Shown: positions 47,260-60,129 of the stretch, piece by piece
Layout of the letters: every line of letters starts with the position of its first letter
Position numbering within the stretch: the first letter of the stretch is position 1
Assembly: GCA_002007465.1 (NCBI GenBank)
Contig: LNAC01000009.1
Coordinates: 4,283,752-4,347,751 of the forward strand
Reading direction: 5' to 3'
Origin: Ailurus styani
Taxonomy: Eukaryota > Chordata > Mammalia > Carnivora > Ailuridae
DNA: 64,000 nt
Program-made: the position numbers and the translations under genes
The notes under the pieces: model-generated
What the model was told of the DNA's origin: nothing
Database searches by the model: none
Seen by the model: only the letters and a program-made list of their open reading frames with translations

Positions 47260-50121
47260 TTGCCTGTGGTTTTGATAGCTGAACACCCTTCCATGTGCTC
47301 ATTGGCCATGTGTCAACCTTCTGTGAAAAATGTCTATCTAAAGTTCTCTGCCCATTTTTTAAACTGGGTTGTGTTTTTGATATTAAGTTGTATCCCTTCT
47401 TTATATAATTTGGATATTAACCCCTTATCAGATGTATAATTTGTGAATATCTTCTCCCATTCACTAGGTTGGCTTTTCATTTCATTGATGGCTTTCTTTC
47501 TGTTGAAAAGCTTTTTCATTTGGTGTTTTAGTTTTTTTTTTTTTTGTCCTTGCCTGAGGAGACTGGCTCACCAAAATATTGCTAAAACCAATGTCAAAGA
47601 GTTTACCGACTGCTAATGTTTTCTTTTAGGAGTTCTATTGGTTCGGGGCTTGAATTCAAAGTTTCTAATCCATTTTAATTGTGTTTTTGTATATGATGTA
47701 AAATGATGGTCCAGTTTGCTCAACATGATTTATTAAAGAGACTCTCTTTTCCCCACTGTGAATTCTTGCCTCCTTCACAGAGCTTATATTAACTGAGCTT
47801 ATATGTGTGGTTTTATTTCCAGGCTTTCTATTTTATTCCACTGATAGGTGTGCCTATTTTCATGCTTGTACCATACTGTTTTGATTACTGTAGCTTTGCA
47901 GTATAGTTTAAAATCAGCAAGCATGGTACTTTCAAGTTTGTTCTTCTTTCTCAGTATTGCTTTGGCGATTAGGAGTCTTTTCTGACTGCATACAAATTTC
48001 AGGATTCTTTGCTCTACTTCTGTGAAAAATGTCATTGGAATTTTGATGGAAATTGCACTGAATCTATAGATTGCTTTGGATAGAATGGGTATCTTAACAG
48101 TATTAATTCTTCTAACCCATGAGCATGAACTATCTTTTCATTTGTGTCTTCTTCAAACTCCTTCATCAGTGTCTTCTAGAGTTTTCAGTGTACAGACCTT
48201 TCACCTTGCTTGAATTTATTCCTAGGTATTTTATTCTTTTTGATGAAATTGCAAATGGGATTGTCTTAATTTCTCTTATAGCTCATTATCGGTGTGTAGA
48301 AACACAATAAAGTTTAGATGTTAATTTGGTATCCTGTGACTTTACTGAATTCATTTACTAGCTCTAATTTTTTGTGTGTGTGGATGCCATGGTTTCCTGA
48401 ATATTATGTTATCTGCAAATAGTGACAGTTTTACTTCTTCCTTTCCAATTTGGATTCTTTTTATTTCTTTCTGTTGCCTAGCTGATGTGGCTAGGATTTT
48501 CAATATTATGTTGAATAAAAGTGATAAGAGTGGGCATCCTTGTCTTGTTCCTGATTTTAGAGGAAAAGCTTTCATCTTTTCACCACTGAGCAGGATGTCA
48601 CCTGTGGGTTTGTCATATATTTGCCTTTATTATGTTGAGATAATTTCCTTCTATATCTACTATCTTGAGTGCTTTTATCATGTAGATGTTGCATTTTGTC
48701 AAATGCTTTTTCCTCATCCACTGACAAGATCATATGATTTTTATCCTTCATTTTGTTAATGTGGTGAATCACACTGATTTATGGATGTTGAGCCATCCTT
48801 GCATTCCTAGAATTCACTTGGGAAGCCGCCTGGTCCTGGACTTCTGCTTTTTGGGAGTTTTTAAATTACTGACTCAATTCATTACTTGTAATCAGTCTAT
48901 TCAGATTTTTCATTTCTTCATGATTCGGTGTTGAAAGGTTGGGTATTCTTAGGAATTTATCCATTTTTTCCTAGGATTTCTAATTCATTGGTATATAATT
49001 GTTTGTAATAGTCTCTTATGATTGCTTGTGTTTCTGTGGTATGTTATAACTGTTCTTTCATTTCTGATTTTATTCAGACCTCTCTTTTTCCTGATGAATC
49101 TGGCTAGAAGCTTATTAATTTTGTTTATCTTTTCAAAGAACCAACTTTTAGTTTCATTGGTACTTTCTCTTTTTTTTTTTTTTTTGGCCTCCATTATTTC
49201 CATTCTGATCTTTATTCCTTCCTTCCTTCTACTAACTTTGGGCTTTGTTTACTCTTCCTTTTCTAATTCCTTTAGGTGTAAAGTTAGATTGCTCGTTTGA
49301 GATTTTCCTTTTTTTCTCTAGGTAGGCCCTGGATCACGATGAACTTTGCTCTTAGAAATGCTTTCACTGTGTCCCATAGATTTTGGAAAGTTGTATTTCC
49401 ATTTTCATTTGTATCAGGATATATTTTCATTTCCTCTTTTATTTCTTTGTTGACCTGCTGGTCGCCTAGTCTCCAAGTGTTCGTGTTTTTCCCAGTGTTC
49501 TTATGATCATTTCTAGTTTCATACCATTGCAGTCAGAAAAGATGCTTGATATAATTTCATAAACTTGAACTTACTGAGATTTGTTTTGTGGCCTACCTAA
49601 CATGTGATTTGTCCCATGTGCACTTGAAAAGGATGTGTATTCTGCATTATTTTGGATGGAATACTCTGGGTACATCTATTTCATCCACCTGGTCTAATTT
49701 GTTGTTTAAGGCCAATGTTTTCTTACTGATTTTCTGTCTGGATTATCTGACCATTGATGTAAACAGGGTATTACTGTCAATTTTCCCTTTATGTCTGTTA
49801 ATATTTGCTTTATACAGTTAGGTGTTCCTATGTTGGAGGTATAAATATTTATGAATGTTGTATGCTCTTCTTAGATCAACTCCTTTATCATTATGTAATG
49901 CCTTTGTCTTTTGTTCAGTCTTTGTTTTAAAGTCTATTTCATTTGATATGAGTATCATACTCCAGCTTTTTTTTTTTCATTTCCACTTGTGTGGCTTATC
50001 TTTTCCACCCCTTCATTTCAGTACGTGTGGGTCTTTAGACCCGAAATGCACTTCTTGTAGGCATCATACAGATGGGTCTAATTATTTTTGTATCTTTTCA
50101 GTCTTCCCATGTCTTTTGATT

Positions 50122-50145
50122 AAGTACAAATGGACTGAATGCTCC
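50122..50145. other. 24-bp micro-inversion within the L1
   Basis: The words taagtacaaatggactgaat and gctcc lie in the opposite orientation to the surrounding antisense L1. Reversing this 24-bp block restores the expected antisense wording (gattggagcattcagtcc, then atttgtacttaaagtac) as I know it from L1 ORF2. Confidence 0.8.
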
Positions 50146-51059
50146 AAAGTACTTATTGACAGGTATGTATTTAGTGCCATCTTGTTAATTGTTTTCTGGT
50201 TGTTTCTGCTGAAACTCATTTTGTAAAACTCAAAAGCACCATTCCTGTGTAAGTGCCCTCACTTCCCTGTGCGAGTCTGACCATTGCCATGGGAAGGTCA
50301 GGGCCCCCTGGGGAAGAGAACACACCCTGTGCACTGAAGTTGGCTGGGCTGGATACCTTGCCATGTCTGGCCAGAAGGTTTTAGAGCCACTGGGTGTTAC
50401 TTCTGGGGCTCTTGCTCTTTTCCTCTATTCTAAGAACAGCATGTCGCAGATGGGGGCTTCCTTCAGCCTGGGTCCCAGAACAAGAAGACCCACAGAGCAG
50501 GAGCCCACCAACCTGCAGTCACCAACTGGGAACTGGAGTAACATACAAAATGGCGGTTGTGTATCCCACTGCGATTTGGGGGACTGTTTGTTACTGCAGC
50601 ATAACCCAAAGACGAATTAACATACCTACTTTAACCTTTTCCTAAACAATGCCATCCACTGTACGTTATTATGGGTGAAATAAAAAGTTAAAAAGGCCAT
50701 TCCCATCTCACGGGCATGCACCCCATCTTTCAGGAAGCACTGCTACAGCCTGAAGGAGGTATACCGACGGGTATCAGAGGAGATGTAGATAAAACAGTAG
50801 CTCTAACTCCAGGGCCACACAGATAACAGAGCCTTCTGAGTTTCCCCCCATGAACTGTAGGCTGCACCATCAATTTCACAATTTGCTGTGCTCGCATGTG
50901 TGCATAACTGCTTTAAAAGTACACCTCAATTGTAATGCAAAACCAATATTCAGAAATGTTAAAATATGCAGGGAAAGTACAAGGCACATTGGGAAGCACG
51001 GAGAAATCAAAGCCAAGGAGGGGACGGTGGCTGCTCTTTCCCTAAGCAGTTAGCTTCAC

Positions 51060-52330
51060 TATTTAAGCCTCCGGCTACTAGTTCTTCTTAAAACAAAATC
51101 CACTCTGACCACCTACATATAAAAAGGTCCATACCTGCTCCACCACTTAATAATTTAGATACTTGGCATAATGGATACCATTCAGCTATCTAGAACTTTC
51201 TGTCAGCTCTATCACACTCCAATCATTAATGGTCCACTTGCTTAGTTCAGGTAAATTACATTTGCATATGCAAATTATGCCTAAATACTCTGTACTATTA
51301 ATGTTATCACTAATTACATAATAATAGTTACCAATTTCCACACTGATCAAACTTACAGTTTTGTAGCTATTAGGGAAATTGTGCTTTGTAATTAAGATAA
51401 TCCTCATTTCCAGATGCTAATTAACTATATAATAATTAGTCTCATTCAGTAATGCAAATTAAGGATTTTCATCTTTATTGATAAAGGAATTGCTTCTTAT
51501 CGGTTAAGGAAAGATAGCCCCAGAAATCTTGCAGAGAAATACTTCTCCCCCTCGAAAGGTTAAAAGGTAAATCCATTTTTATCAGTCTCATTTGAGAATG
51601 CAAATTAGTCCTGATTAATCAAGTCAAAGATAAATGTGCTAGTCTTATTTCAGGACAGAATGTATAGCTTCCTGAGTTTCTCTCTTCTCCCCTTATAAAT
51701 ACTCAGATAAACAGAGTCCACAAAGCACAAGTCTTCCTAACGGGAGGAATCCATCTACGGTCAGAGGAAAGCCTCGTGATGGGGGTGTCAATTACACTAC
51801 CTTTTGTTTCCCCTTCAAGTATCATGGAAGCATCTTGAAACCGCTGTGTCTTCGGGGTGCAGCCACAACAGGGACGAGCGAGAGAAGAGATTTTTGTGAG
51901 TAAATAGAGGAAAAAGGGAACGCCGCGTTTGCTTGGATTATTAAGTTTTCTGTGCTCCAAACAGAATACAAACTGGCACCTCCCATCGTGACTAATGAGG
52001 GCTGCCTCGGCGAGAACAGAAGGGCTGACAGCCAGCGAGGCCTAGTTGGCAGGCCCCAGCCCGGGCCTTGCCGCATTCATCATCCGCTAAACCAATCCAC
52101 CAATTCCGTACCACCATTTGTCATTAATTATGCTAATCAGCACACCATTACTCTCTGATGACACTGTAGCTGTTATTAGCTAGTTATGGCTTTTCAAAAG
52201 CACAACTTATTGTGTATGCACGGGCTGCGCAAGCATTAGCCTACAGGGAAGAAATGTCCAATTATGAAAAGAAGAAATTTGCTATTATCTTTTTATAACA
52301 AACCAATTTAGTAATTAGAAAAGTCTCTGA
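51060..52330. promoter_or_regulatory. Long AT-rich unique block with octamer and homeodomain sites
   Basis: About 1.3 kb without recognisable repeats. It holds a perfect 16-bp palindrome atttgcatatgcaaat (51260-51275), two more octamers atgcaaat (51452-51459, 51598-51605), a palindrome tgattaatca (51612-51621) and many taat words. Octamers bind POU factors; the palindrome resembles a MORE-type POU dimer site. Candidate conserved enhancer in the MVB12B intron. Confidence 0.45.
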
Positions 52331-53059
52331 ACTCATAGGTTCTTTTCTTCTCCCCTCTCCCTTAAAATAACGGAAACAAACAACAACAACAAAAATTGTG
52401 CTTTTCAGTATTTCTCTGAAAGACAAGGAAATACCAACGCAGATTTTTTTTTTCCAACACGTTTGAAAAGTGGGGCCTGGGGAATGACCCCGCGTGAGCA
52501 TGGGGCTCACAGAGATTCCTGGTGGGCTGGGTTTTTACTTCCCCACTTTGAATTAGCAGGACCACTTTGTTACATATATCTCAGTCCCTACGAACGCCTG
52601 GAAGACGAAAGCACACCCATGTGACCTTTTACAGTTCACTTATGGCAGATCGAAGCTGTTCACATAACGATGCCAGACTGCGCTCACCTTACCTGCCAGA
52701 TGCTCACACGGGAAGCGCGGCGACAGACTCCTTTAACCCTCCCGCGCCCCGGCGACACCGCTAAGAGCGCCCACGCCGCTCCAGTGACCTTGGAGATGTA
52801 CAGGTTGGCCAAGTGAGCACATGTCCTGTGTCTGGTTTCGGGGGAAAGAAAGGACTGTGTGCAGAAAGACGGGAGTCTTTTGGGGTCCACGGCCGGACCA
52901 GAGCAGGAAAGGGAGACCCTCTTCAGGGCTCATCAGAGGGGCTTGCAGCAGCCCCCCAGAATGTTTGCGGGGCTCATCCGGGGGCTCTTGTCCAAACTAG
53001 GCATGGATTCCGAGTTGTTGTGTTCAGGCTGGAGTCTTTACCACTAGTTTTAGAAGCTT

Positions 53060-53400
53060 AGTCTGTATTAAGAGCTCATTAATATCATCAGAGTAAATGG
53101 GCCTATTAAAACATCTTTAAGCAATATCTGAACATAAATCTCCCTAAACTATATTTAATGACTGTACTTAAGATACATTATATGCAAGTCTTAATGAGAC
53201 ATTAGATAGCATTTTGAAGATTAAAATTAGAGAATCCATATAAAGTCTGTCCACTTAATGTAGCCTTAAGCTGTACTGATGAAAGCATTACTACCAAATT
53301 ATTACTGCATTAGAACAAATATTTTTAATCATGTCTGATTTATGCATTCTCTTTCTCAGATAACTTTCATTTTCACAAAAATATTTTTTGAGTTTGCGGA
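53060..53400. promoter_or_regulatory. AT-rich unique block, candidate conserved noncoding element
   Basis: Repeat-free AT-rich sequence with ttaatatcatcag, cttaatgagacatta and ctgcattagaac words. No gene is seen. Regulatory role inferred from composition only. Confidence 0.3.
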
Positions 53401-54559
53401 AGAGGGCATGTGAAAGGTTTCCAGTTTTTGAAGTGTTGCAGAGGCAGAGTGGACACAGAATTTCACTGGTACTGCCTTTTGAAATGGCTCTGGGCTCCGA
53501 AACACACTTCTTTACATGTGGTTTAACCAGTCGTTTTAGTCCTATAGGTAGTCAAAGATATTTACCTTCCTATAAACTTCAAGACTGGCCTAGATACAGC
53601 AGAGAGTCTAACCAAAGATATGCCAAGGCCAGAAAACAGCCGAGCGTGCACAGTACCATGTCTGTAACACTGCCGGTGGTCACGACTGGGCATCTGACTG
53701 AATCGGGTTTCCTGGACTCTGTGGAGACCCCACACTCCCAAGAGCAACTGCTGCTCTGCGCCCTGGGCCCTGAATCCCGGCCAACACCAGGTGGACAGCT
53801 ATCCTCTGAGTTTCAAGGTCCGTGACCTTCTGCCTGTTTCTCCTAAGAGTGCACCACGGGGCTGCCAATGAAGTCCTGCCTCCACTCCACGGACCCCGCC
53901 GTGAAGAGCAAGCAGTGTTGCTGGTGGGAGAATATTTAAAAAAAAAAAAAGTAAGTTTGACTCCCCTGGGAGCCAAGAGACTTGAACCCTTTAAACAGAC
54001 CCAAATCCACCTCAAGTCTGCTCAAGCGAGCAAGAGTTCTCAGGGCCTGTGGATGACGCGTAGGGGTGGGAAGGGGCTGATGGGCAGAACTGGACTTATC
54101 TGGAGCGAGCCATCGGGCCGGCCATGTACAGATCTGTGTGAGTGGCTTTGTATATGGAATCTGACTCAAATAGAAATATATACCTTGAGTCTATAAGAGT
54201 CCTGATAAGACTTAATACACAGTGGTCTTTTTTGAAAACAAGTCATTACATAGAAATATTTTCCTTTATCTGCTATATTTAAAACACTGCACCCCCCGCC
54301 CCCCAGACAGAAATTGTGATGGAACAGAAAAATCTCCCTCCTCCCACCGCCTTGGAAGGTGCATCCACCCCCGCACCACTATCACAGCCCCATGATCCCA
54401 TTCTGGGGTCAGTCTGCTGAGTCCTTCATATCCCACTGAACGGCAGGGAGAATGTGATCTCAGGGCCTGGATGTGGATAAGCCTAGATTCACGTCACCTG
54501 GTAGCACACACAACCTGGGCTTCGATCTGACACCGGTGTGGGACGCTTTGCAAAAATCA

Positions 54560-55830
54560 ACATTTTGGGAAACGTTAGAGACGGATTATCATTGAGGTTT
54601 TCTAGACTTTTTTTTCCTGTGATACTTTGCACCAAAGTGTAACCACCTTTTATAAATGCTATTCAATTATGAAAGGCTTCTGGGATTATGTAAATCAAGA
54701 CAAGTCAACTGATGACACCTCTCTTAATAGAATGAGATTATCTGGCCCTTCCCCCCCCCCTTCAAAGAAGAAGAAAGTAGCACAATTTGCACAGTCTGTT
54801 CACTAAAAACGACCCCTCCTTCAGCATGGAAAACTGAAGCAACGTGCCTATTGCCATTTGCTTCTCTCCAATATTCTCTCCCCAAAAGGAACTACTTTAT
54901 GGTACAATTTTGCATTTTTAACTGTATGAATTAGGCATTCTTCATAAATAACAGCTATGTTCTATACACAGGAGCTCCTTTTTATTAGGGACACAGTAAC
55001 GAACAATGAGCAATGTGTTCTATTATTCTTTGTCAAATCACAAAATGCTACATTAGAATAACTGTGCTGGTCAATGTAATATAGTAGATTAAATTCAACT
55101 TCTGTGGAAAAACCACTGTAAAACAGCATGATAAGAAGGCTATAAAAAATTTAATTTTACTCCAAACTCCATCACAAAAAAAATGGTGTGAAAAGTAATT
55201 TTGCATAATCAGTACACGCCATCTGGAACAATTAACCGATTTCTATAGAACTATGAGGATCAGTCATATCTGCTTATTAAAGATCAGAAATTATACAAGT
55301 AATAAATCCTTGAAAAAACTAAGCGTACTCCCGCCTGTCAACGCTATTTTAACTTCAAATACTGAAGAACGCCTGATAAGGCTGAAAAGAAGAGATTAAT
55401 ATATGCAAATTACATCCAGCATTTAAAATCCCCACAACTGTCTCCGGTTTTCTGTCCCTTATTGCTGCCTTTATGTTTTATTCATACACCAACTCACCTG
55501 TCACTTCATAAGCTATAATATTATGGGGGTATTATTAAACAGCATAAAGCCGTGCTTTAATTGGAAAGCTTCATTGCATTTTCCAATTATTTGGAGTAAA
55601 TTAAAAGCAGATGCACATAGTTTAATAAGGAGTCTAATATCAGTTCCGGGAAATCAAAATTCATTGTCATTACTATGCCGTGATAGTTTTGCAAACTGTA
55701 CTCAATTTCAGAGGTTTTCAAAAGAAAATCTGTCTATGCAATCTGTTAATTGTCATTCGGTTAATAACTGTTTAAATATCCAAACTACACAGCAGCTTCC
55801 TATTAAAAAAAATTAAACTATGGGGTTTAT
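54560..55830. promoter_or_regulatory. Long AT-rich unique block, candidate conserved noncoding element
   Basis: About 1.3 kb, repeat-free, with an octamer atgcaaat at 55403-55410, cattaaatt-like and aattaac words, and no splice-flanked frame. A 97-codon plus-strand frame at 55523-55816 is not recognised and probably chance. Confidence 0.35.
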
Positions 55831-56329
55831 GCAAGCAAACAAATGTGGCGTGCCACTCCTGGGCTGGACTTTTCAGACTTGCCTGTTCTCCTTAAAACAA
55901 TGGGAGGCCAGGAGAAACCCACCCATGAGGCAGCTTCGCCCAGAGGGGAGGACAAAGGACCGAGGGTCTGTCCTTCCACGAGCGCCAGAGGCCGCAGCGC
56001 TATCGGACGGCTCTCGGCTCTCGCTGGAAAAGGGCAGAAGCCACGTTATAAATTGTGTTTTCAGAGCTCTGCACTGCTCAGCAAAAAATTAGCTTCCAAA
56101 GTTTTAATTGGTCCACCTAAAATAAATCCTTTTAATGAGTGAATTAACTGATTCAGGACACAAACATGGGAAAATCAAAGAAAGCAAATGTCACGAGCAA
56201 TTTGTTTTGAAAAAAATTGACCCCCGAAGGGCCATTCCCTTACTGGTCCGTGACCCAGGAGCGGAATGTTCCCGAGGCTCCGTGGGGGCAGGCCACCGTG
56301 CCTACAAGTGGGTTGCGCTGCAAGACAAA

Positions 56330-57130
56330 GGACTCTATTCCAAGTCGTTACAGATTTAAGGAACTGAATCTGAAAGGTTACTCCTCATAAGGAAGCTTGC
56401 TCATAGATGTAGTTACATTAGAGCTCTGCCACTATAAGTTGCATACATACAAATACATTGTAGCTAAAGCATTTACAAATGAAAAATCACAGGTATACTC
56501 AAACTAGTAACGTAACCTTTTCATTTTCATACTAAGCGATACTTTTTCAAATCTTAGGTGTGTAAGTTATAATAGGACATGCAGTAATTGACTTTTAAAC
56601 TCCACCCACTGTGAGGGCTACAATTAATCTGTTTGCAGCCCAAGAACTGCTGCTCTGCAAAGTTCATAACTTGTAGGGCTCTCTTCCCCACTCCAATTAA
56701 AACCTACGTGTCGCGTCTTTCTAAAAGGTAACAGCACAGAATGTGTTCTTCGTCTCCCGTTTCAAAGGGGGTAGTGGCTAACGCCCCCAATCATCCAAGG
56801 GCGAGCCCCTCCAGACCACAGAAGACACCAAATGCTTGAACACGAGAGCCTTCTGGCAAAGCAATGAGAAACTATGCTCAAAGATGAAGATAAAAGCAAT
56901 TCTTGTGCAGTGATCCAAAAAATAGCATCTTTTTCCCCCCCAAATTACCTGTTTTAATAAAGTAGACACACTGTGCCAACTGAACCATTTAATTATCTGC
57001 AAAAATGATGAATCAAAACAATAGTTTGCAAAAATAAATGACTAACCTCTGATTAAAATGTCTGTCCTCATTAAATCCAAATAAAATGTACAATATCTTT
57101 TTTTAAAAAAAAATGTAGCCTAGCCTGAAG
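56330..57130. promoter_or_regulatory. AT-rich unique block, candidate conserved noncoding element
   Basis: Unique sequence with ctacaattaatctgtttgca, ccatttaattatctgca and ataaatgactaacc words. No gene seen. Regulatory role inferred only. Confidence 0.3.
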
Positions 57131-57924
57131 AAAGGAACAATTCCTCACTATGGACAGACAGTGTGGTGTCCTCCCTGAGGTGGAGACACCTAGGAAAGTC
57201 GTTCGAGCCACTCTCAATCACAGAGAAAAGATGCCTTGGTTGCTGTTGTGTCTTCAGTCCAAGCCTCAGAGCCTGGGAGCCCCTGGCCTGGCAGCGAGCT
57301 TTGGAGCAGGAGACTTGGTGGTGTGCTCAGTGGGTGGTAGGACTCTGGCGAACCCTTAAGCCAAGCCCTGGCTCACAGATGTAAGGATTCTGTGGCAAGG
57401 AAAGGGTTGCTGTTGTTTCCCCCTCTTTCTTTCCCCCCCGCCTCCCAAAGCGTCCTAGGATAGGAGGGGCAGGAGAGAAAGAGCCCCAAACTAAAAGGCA
57501 AAGACAAAGTCAAACCATTTCAAGGGTGGAACGGACACAGCTATGATCCTTTCTTAATCAGAGCTAATCTGATGAGAGGGAATAAACCAGAAGCCGATTT
57601 AAATGTTGAGTTTGTTTTAAAATTATTTGACCCAGTAGCAAACTACTATCTCAAGCAATTACTGATTTCTGACCTGGGATGGAGGATTTGCCTTATGTTA
57701 TGCCAAAAAGTCCCCTGTACTGGGCAGGGTCCCTGCAGGTGTGAGTTCCCTTCTGGTCTTTCCTTAGTGAAGCAGCTGCTCCTTCCCCTGATTGCATTTT
57801 GGGGGAGGGAGGGCTGCTGGTGGTGTCAAACTGTAGTGTGAGTAAGACCCGTGCTTCCAGAATAAGAAGCAGTACTTTAGTGGAATAACAGTGTTTTTGA
57901 CAGTCATACCCGCTACAATTTCTG

Positions 57925-58060
57925 GGGTGCTCCTTCAGTACGAGGTACTTCACAAACATTATCTCTGATCCTCAAAATTACAGAAGAGGAAATGAACTGA
58001 AATGTCACACGAACTGTCCAAAATCGCACAGCTGGAGAGGGCGGGTCTCAAGAACCGATC
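57925..58060 (-). mobile_element. MIR element
   Basis: Contains acttcacaaacattatctct, gatcctcaaaattacagaag and caaaatcgcacagctggaga, antisense MIR core. Confidence 0.8.
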
Positions 58061-59684
58061 GGACAGCGGAGATCCTTGAGTGCCTCCTGCCCCCCCAGGC
58101 CTCGGGCGGCGCGTCAGGCACATACCAGTGTCTGAGAGGCATCGCTGTGCCAGCAGCCCAGAAGGGATCCTGCCTTCCGGCAGAGAACCCAGCACGGGAC
58201 AAGCTGATCCCACCAAAGATGGATCCACTTCCTTAGAACTGGGAAACCAATCCGATGGCCAAAGTTTCACAGGATGGCATAAATAGCCAAGAGGCTTATG
58301 GCCAAAGAAGCCAGCTGTCTGGGTCTACAAAAGGCACAGCCGTCTTCGGCAGAATAAGGGTGAAGGACGACTCTGGAACTCATGAGCTCCTTCCACAGGA
58401 GCGACACTGGCGTTTTGTTAGCCCGGGGCGTAGTGAAGGTGAACACGCAGGGCAGTGGAACATCAAGATGGGTGCGTTTATTGCCTCCAGGTAGCAAGCG
58501 ATTAAGTACCTCTAAGTGTGTCACCAGGAGCGATGCTTAGGGCCAACGAGGCAAGCTTTACTCTCTGTTTCAAAATTATGGATGTTGTCTCGCCGGTGGA
58601 TCATGAGACCGTTGATGCTCTGAAACAAGGCAGGCGTGAGAAACGGCTCTCTGACAAAGGATCTCAGCCTTGAATGGGAGTTCGCATTGCTCATTGTCTT
58701 GGAGACAATCGAAAGACGAATCTAAGGAAGAAGGAGCCTCCTTCTCGGGGATAAGTGATAAATATATTCCCTCCAAATTCTAGGCTGAAGCACTGAGGTT
58801 GTTTTGTTTTTTTTTTTAAGCAGAAACAGGTGAGGCCCATCCTTGGCCATTAACAAAAAGAGGGGGAAATGCACTGGGTGTTCAGGACGCCAACACCAAA
58901 TGCACGGCAACGGGTGGACTCAGGTATTCTGTCCACAGGAAAGGTGGCTTCATTTTTCTAAAACAGATCAGAATTTCTTTTGTCCTAATATCAAATGAAT
59001 GCACTTCTTCTACCATAAACATGAGGAGGCTCATATGACAAAGGGTAACTTCGGATCTCATCCCCGATTCCTATGTGGCTGTCCAACTCCTCCCCAGGTT
59101 CTGCCAACACGTTAAGCCATCAGGAGTTTAAATGCCTCCAGCACTCAGCTGGGATGTGACCTCACGCCCAACACTGTAAGTTAGCAAGGTTGGAGCTGGG
59201 GTGCTCGGCGACGGCAGAAGTTGGGGAGCCGGAACCAGGCAGGAGGGGCATGTGGGCTGGGCATTGACAGGGAACGCACAGGGTCTGCAGTGGCCCGGTA
59301 ACCCTGGGCTTGGATGCATCCTAGGACGCCCAGCCCAGACAGCGATGCTTCAAAGCAGAAGAGGCCATGAGGTGACGGTCCGTTCAAACAAGTGACCCAT
59401 CGTGGGCACAGCCCAGGACAGCTGGCCAGGAAGAGGGCAAAAGCTAGGGTTCAGTCCCAACAGGTGAAGTGGTGGGTTTGGGCTGCCCACTATCACCACA
59501 GGGCTAAGAGAAGACCATGGTAAGGGGAGATCCAGATGCCCAGAGTTCCCCAGACAAAGGTCTTCTTCAACAGTAAGAGCGGTGGTAGCCCCATCTACTG
59601 ACAGGGAGGAAGTTCCTTGAAGTTTCTGGAATATTCCCTTTCTTGGTTGGGAAAGCTCTGAGAAGTGGTGGGAGGAAGGGGCTA

Positions 59685-59835
59685 TGGAATTATTACAATC
59701 ACAGCAACACGTCTCTGGCACTTTCCATGTACCAGGCGTGATTCCAAGCCTCGTCAACAAACCACTGTCATTCCCCTTTAACAGATAAGGAAACGAAGGC
59801 ACAGGTTAAGCCCCTAACTCAGACCAAGTGCGGGC
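59685..59835 (-). mobile_element. MIR element
   Basis: Contains actttccatgtaccaggcgt, ctgtcattcccctttaacag and ataaggaaacgaaggcacag, antisense MIR core. Confidence 0.85.
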
Positions 59836-60129
59836 GCCGCATGGTCATCCCGTCACTGTTCTGCCCAGCAACAGCCCATGGGAGCCACACCCCCTGTTCC
59901 AGATGCTCTGTGGACTCAGGAGTTGTCCTCAGCCCAGTGTCCAGGGCCTCACGCTGCTGGGGAGCCACAGAGGATGGTCCCAGGAACCATCGAAGACTTA
60001 AACAACACTGAGCCCTAATATCCCAACGTAGGCCCAGCATGACTCACTTGGGGTGTGGGTGCCATTTTCAACTTCAAGCTGATGAGGGGAAGGAAGTGGT
60101 CACATGCAACTTGGAGCCACATCTGTGGC

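Larger units (their letters stand above)
46024..50226 (-). mobile_element. L1, minus strand, 3' UTR and most of ORF2, 5' truncated
   Basis: Antisense L1. The 3' end lies near 46024 (or slightly further left) and ORF2 spans about 46860-50226. On the minus strand, 47519-47400 encodes EWEKIFTNYTSDKGLISKLY, a C-terminal ORF2 block; 48575-48400 encodes the reverse-transcriptase block [10 protein letters not shown]...FADN; 48760-48690 encodes the [11 protein letters not shown] block. The catalytic FADD motif is FADN here, and there are many frameshifts, so it is inactive. It carries a Can-SINE (47057-47259), an assembly duplication (46309-46734) and a micro-inversion (50122-50145). The 5' UTR and ORF1 are absent. 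Confidence 0.92.

Noticed and set aside
50122..50145. Reading the inverted L1 block as an insertion
   Set aside because: Reversing the 24 bp restores the expected L1 wording with no gain or loss of length, so inversion is simpler.
52780..52830. Minus-strand peptide HLANLYISKVTG, resembling the MVB12B segment just before the first exon
   Set aside because: Only a few residues agree, the rest of the expected exon is absent, and the splice phase does not fit. Coincidence.
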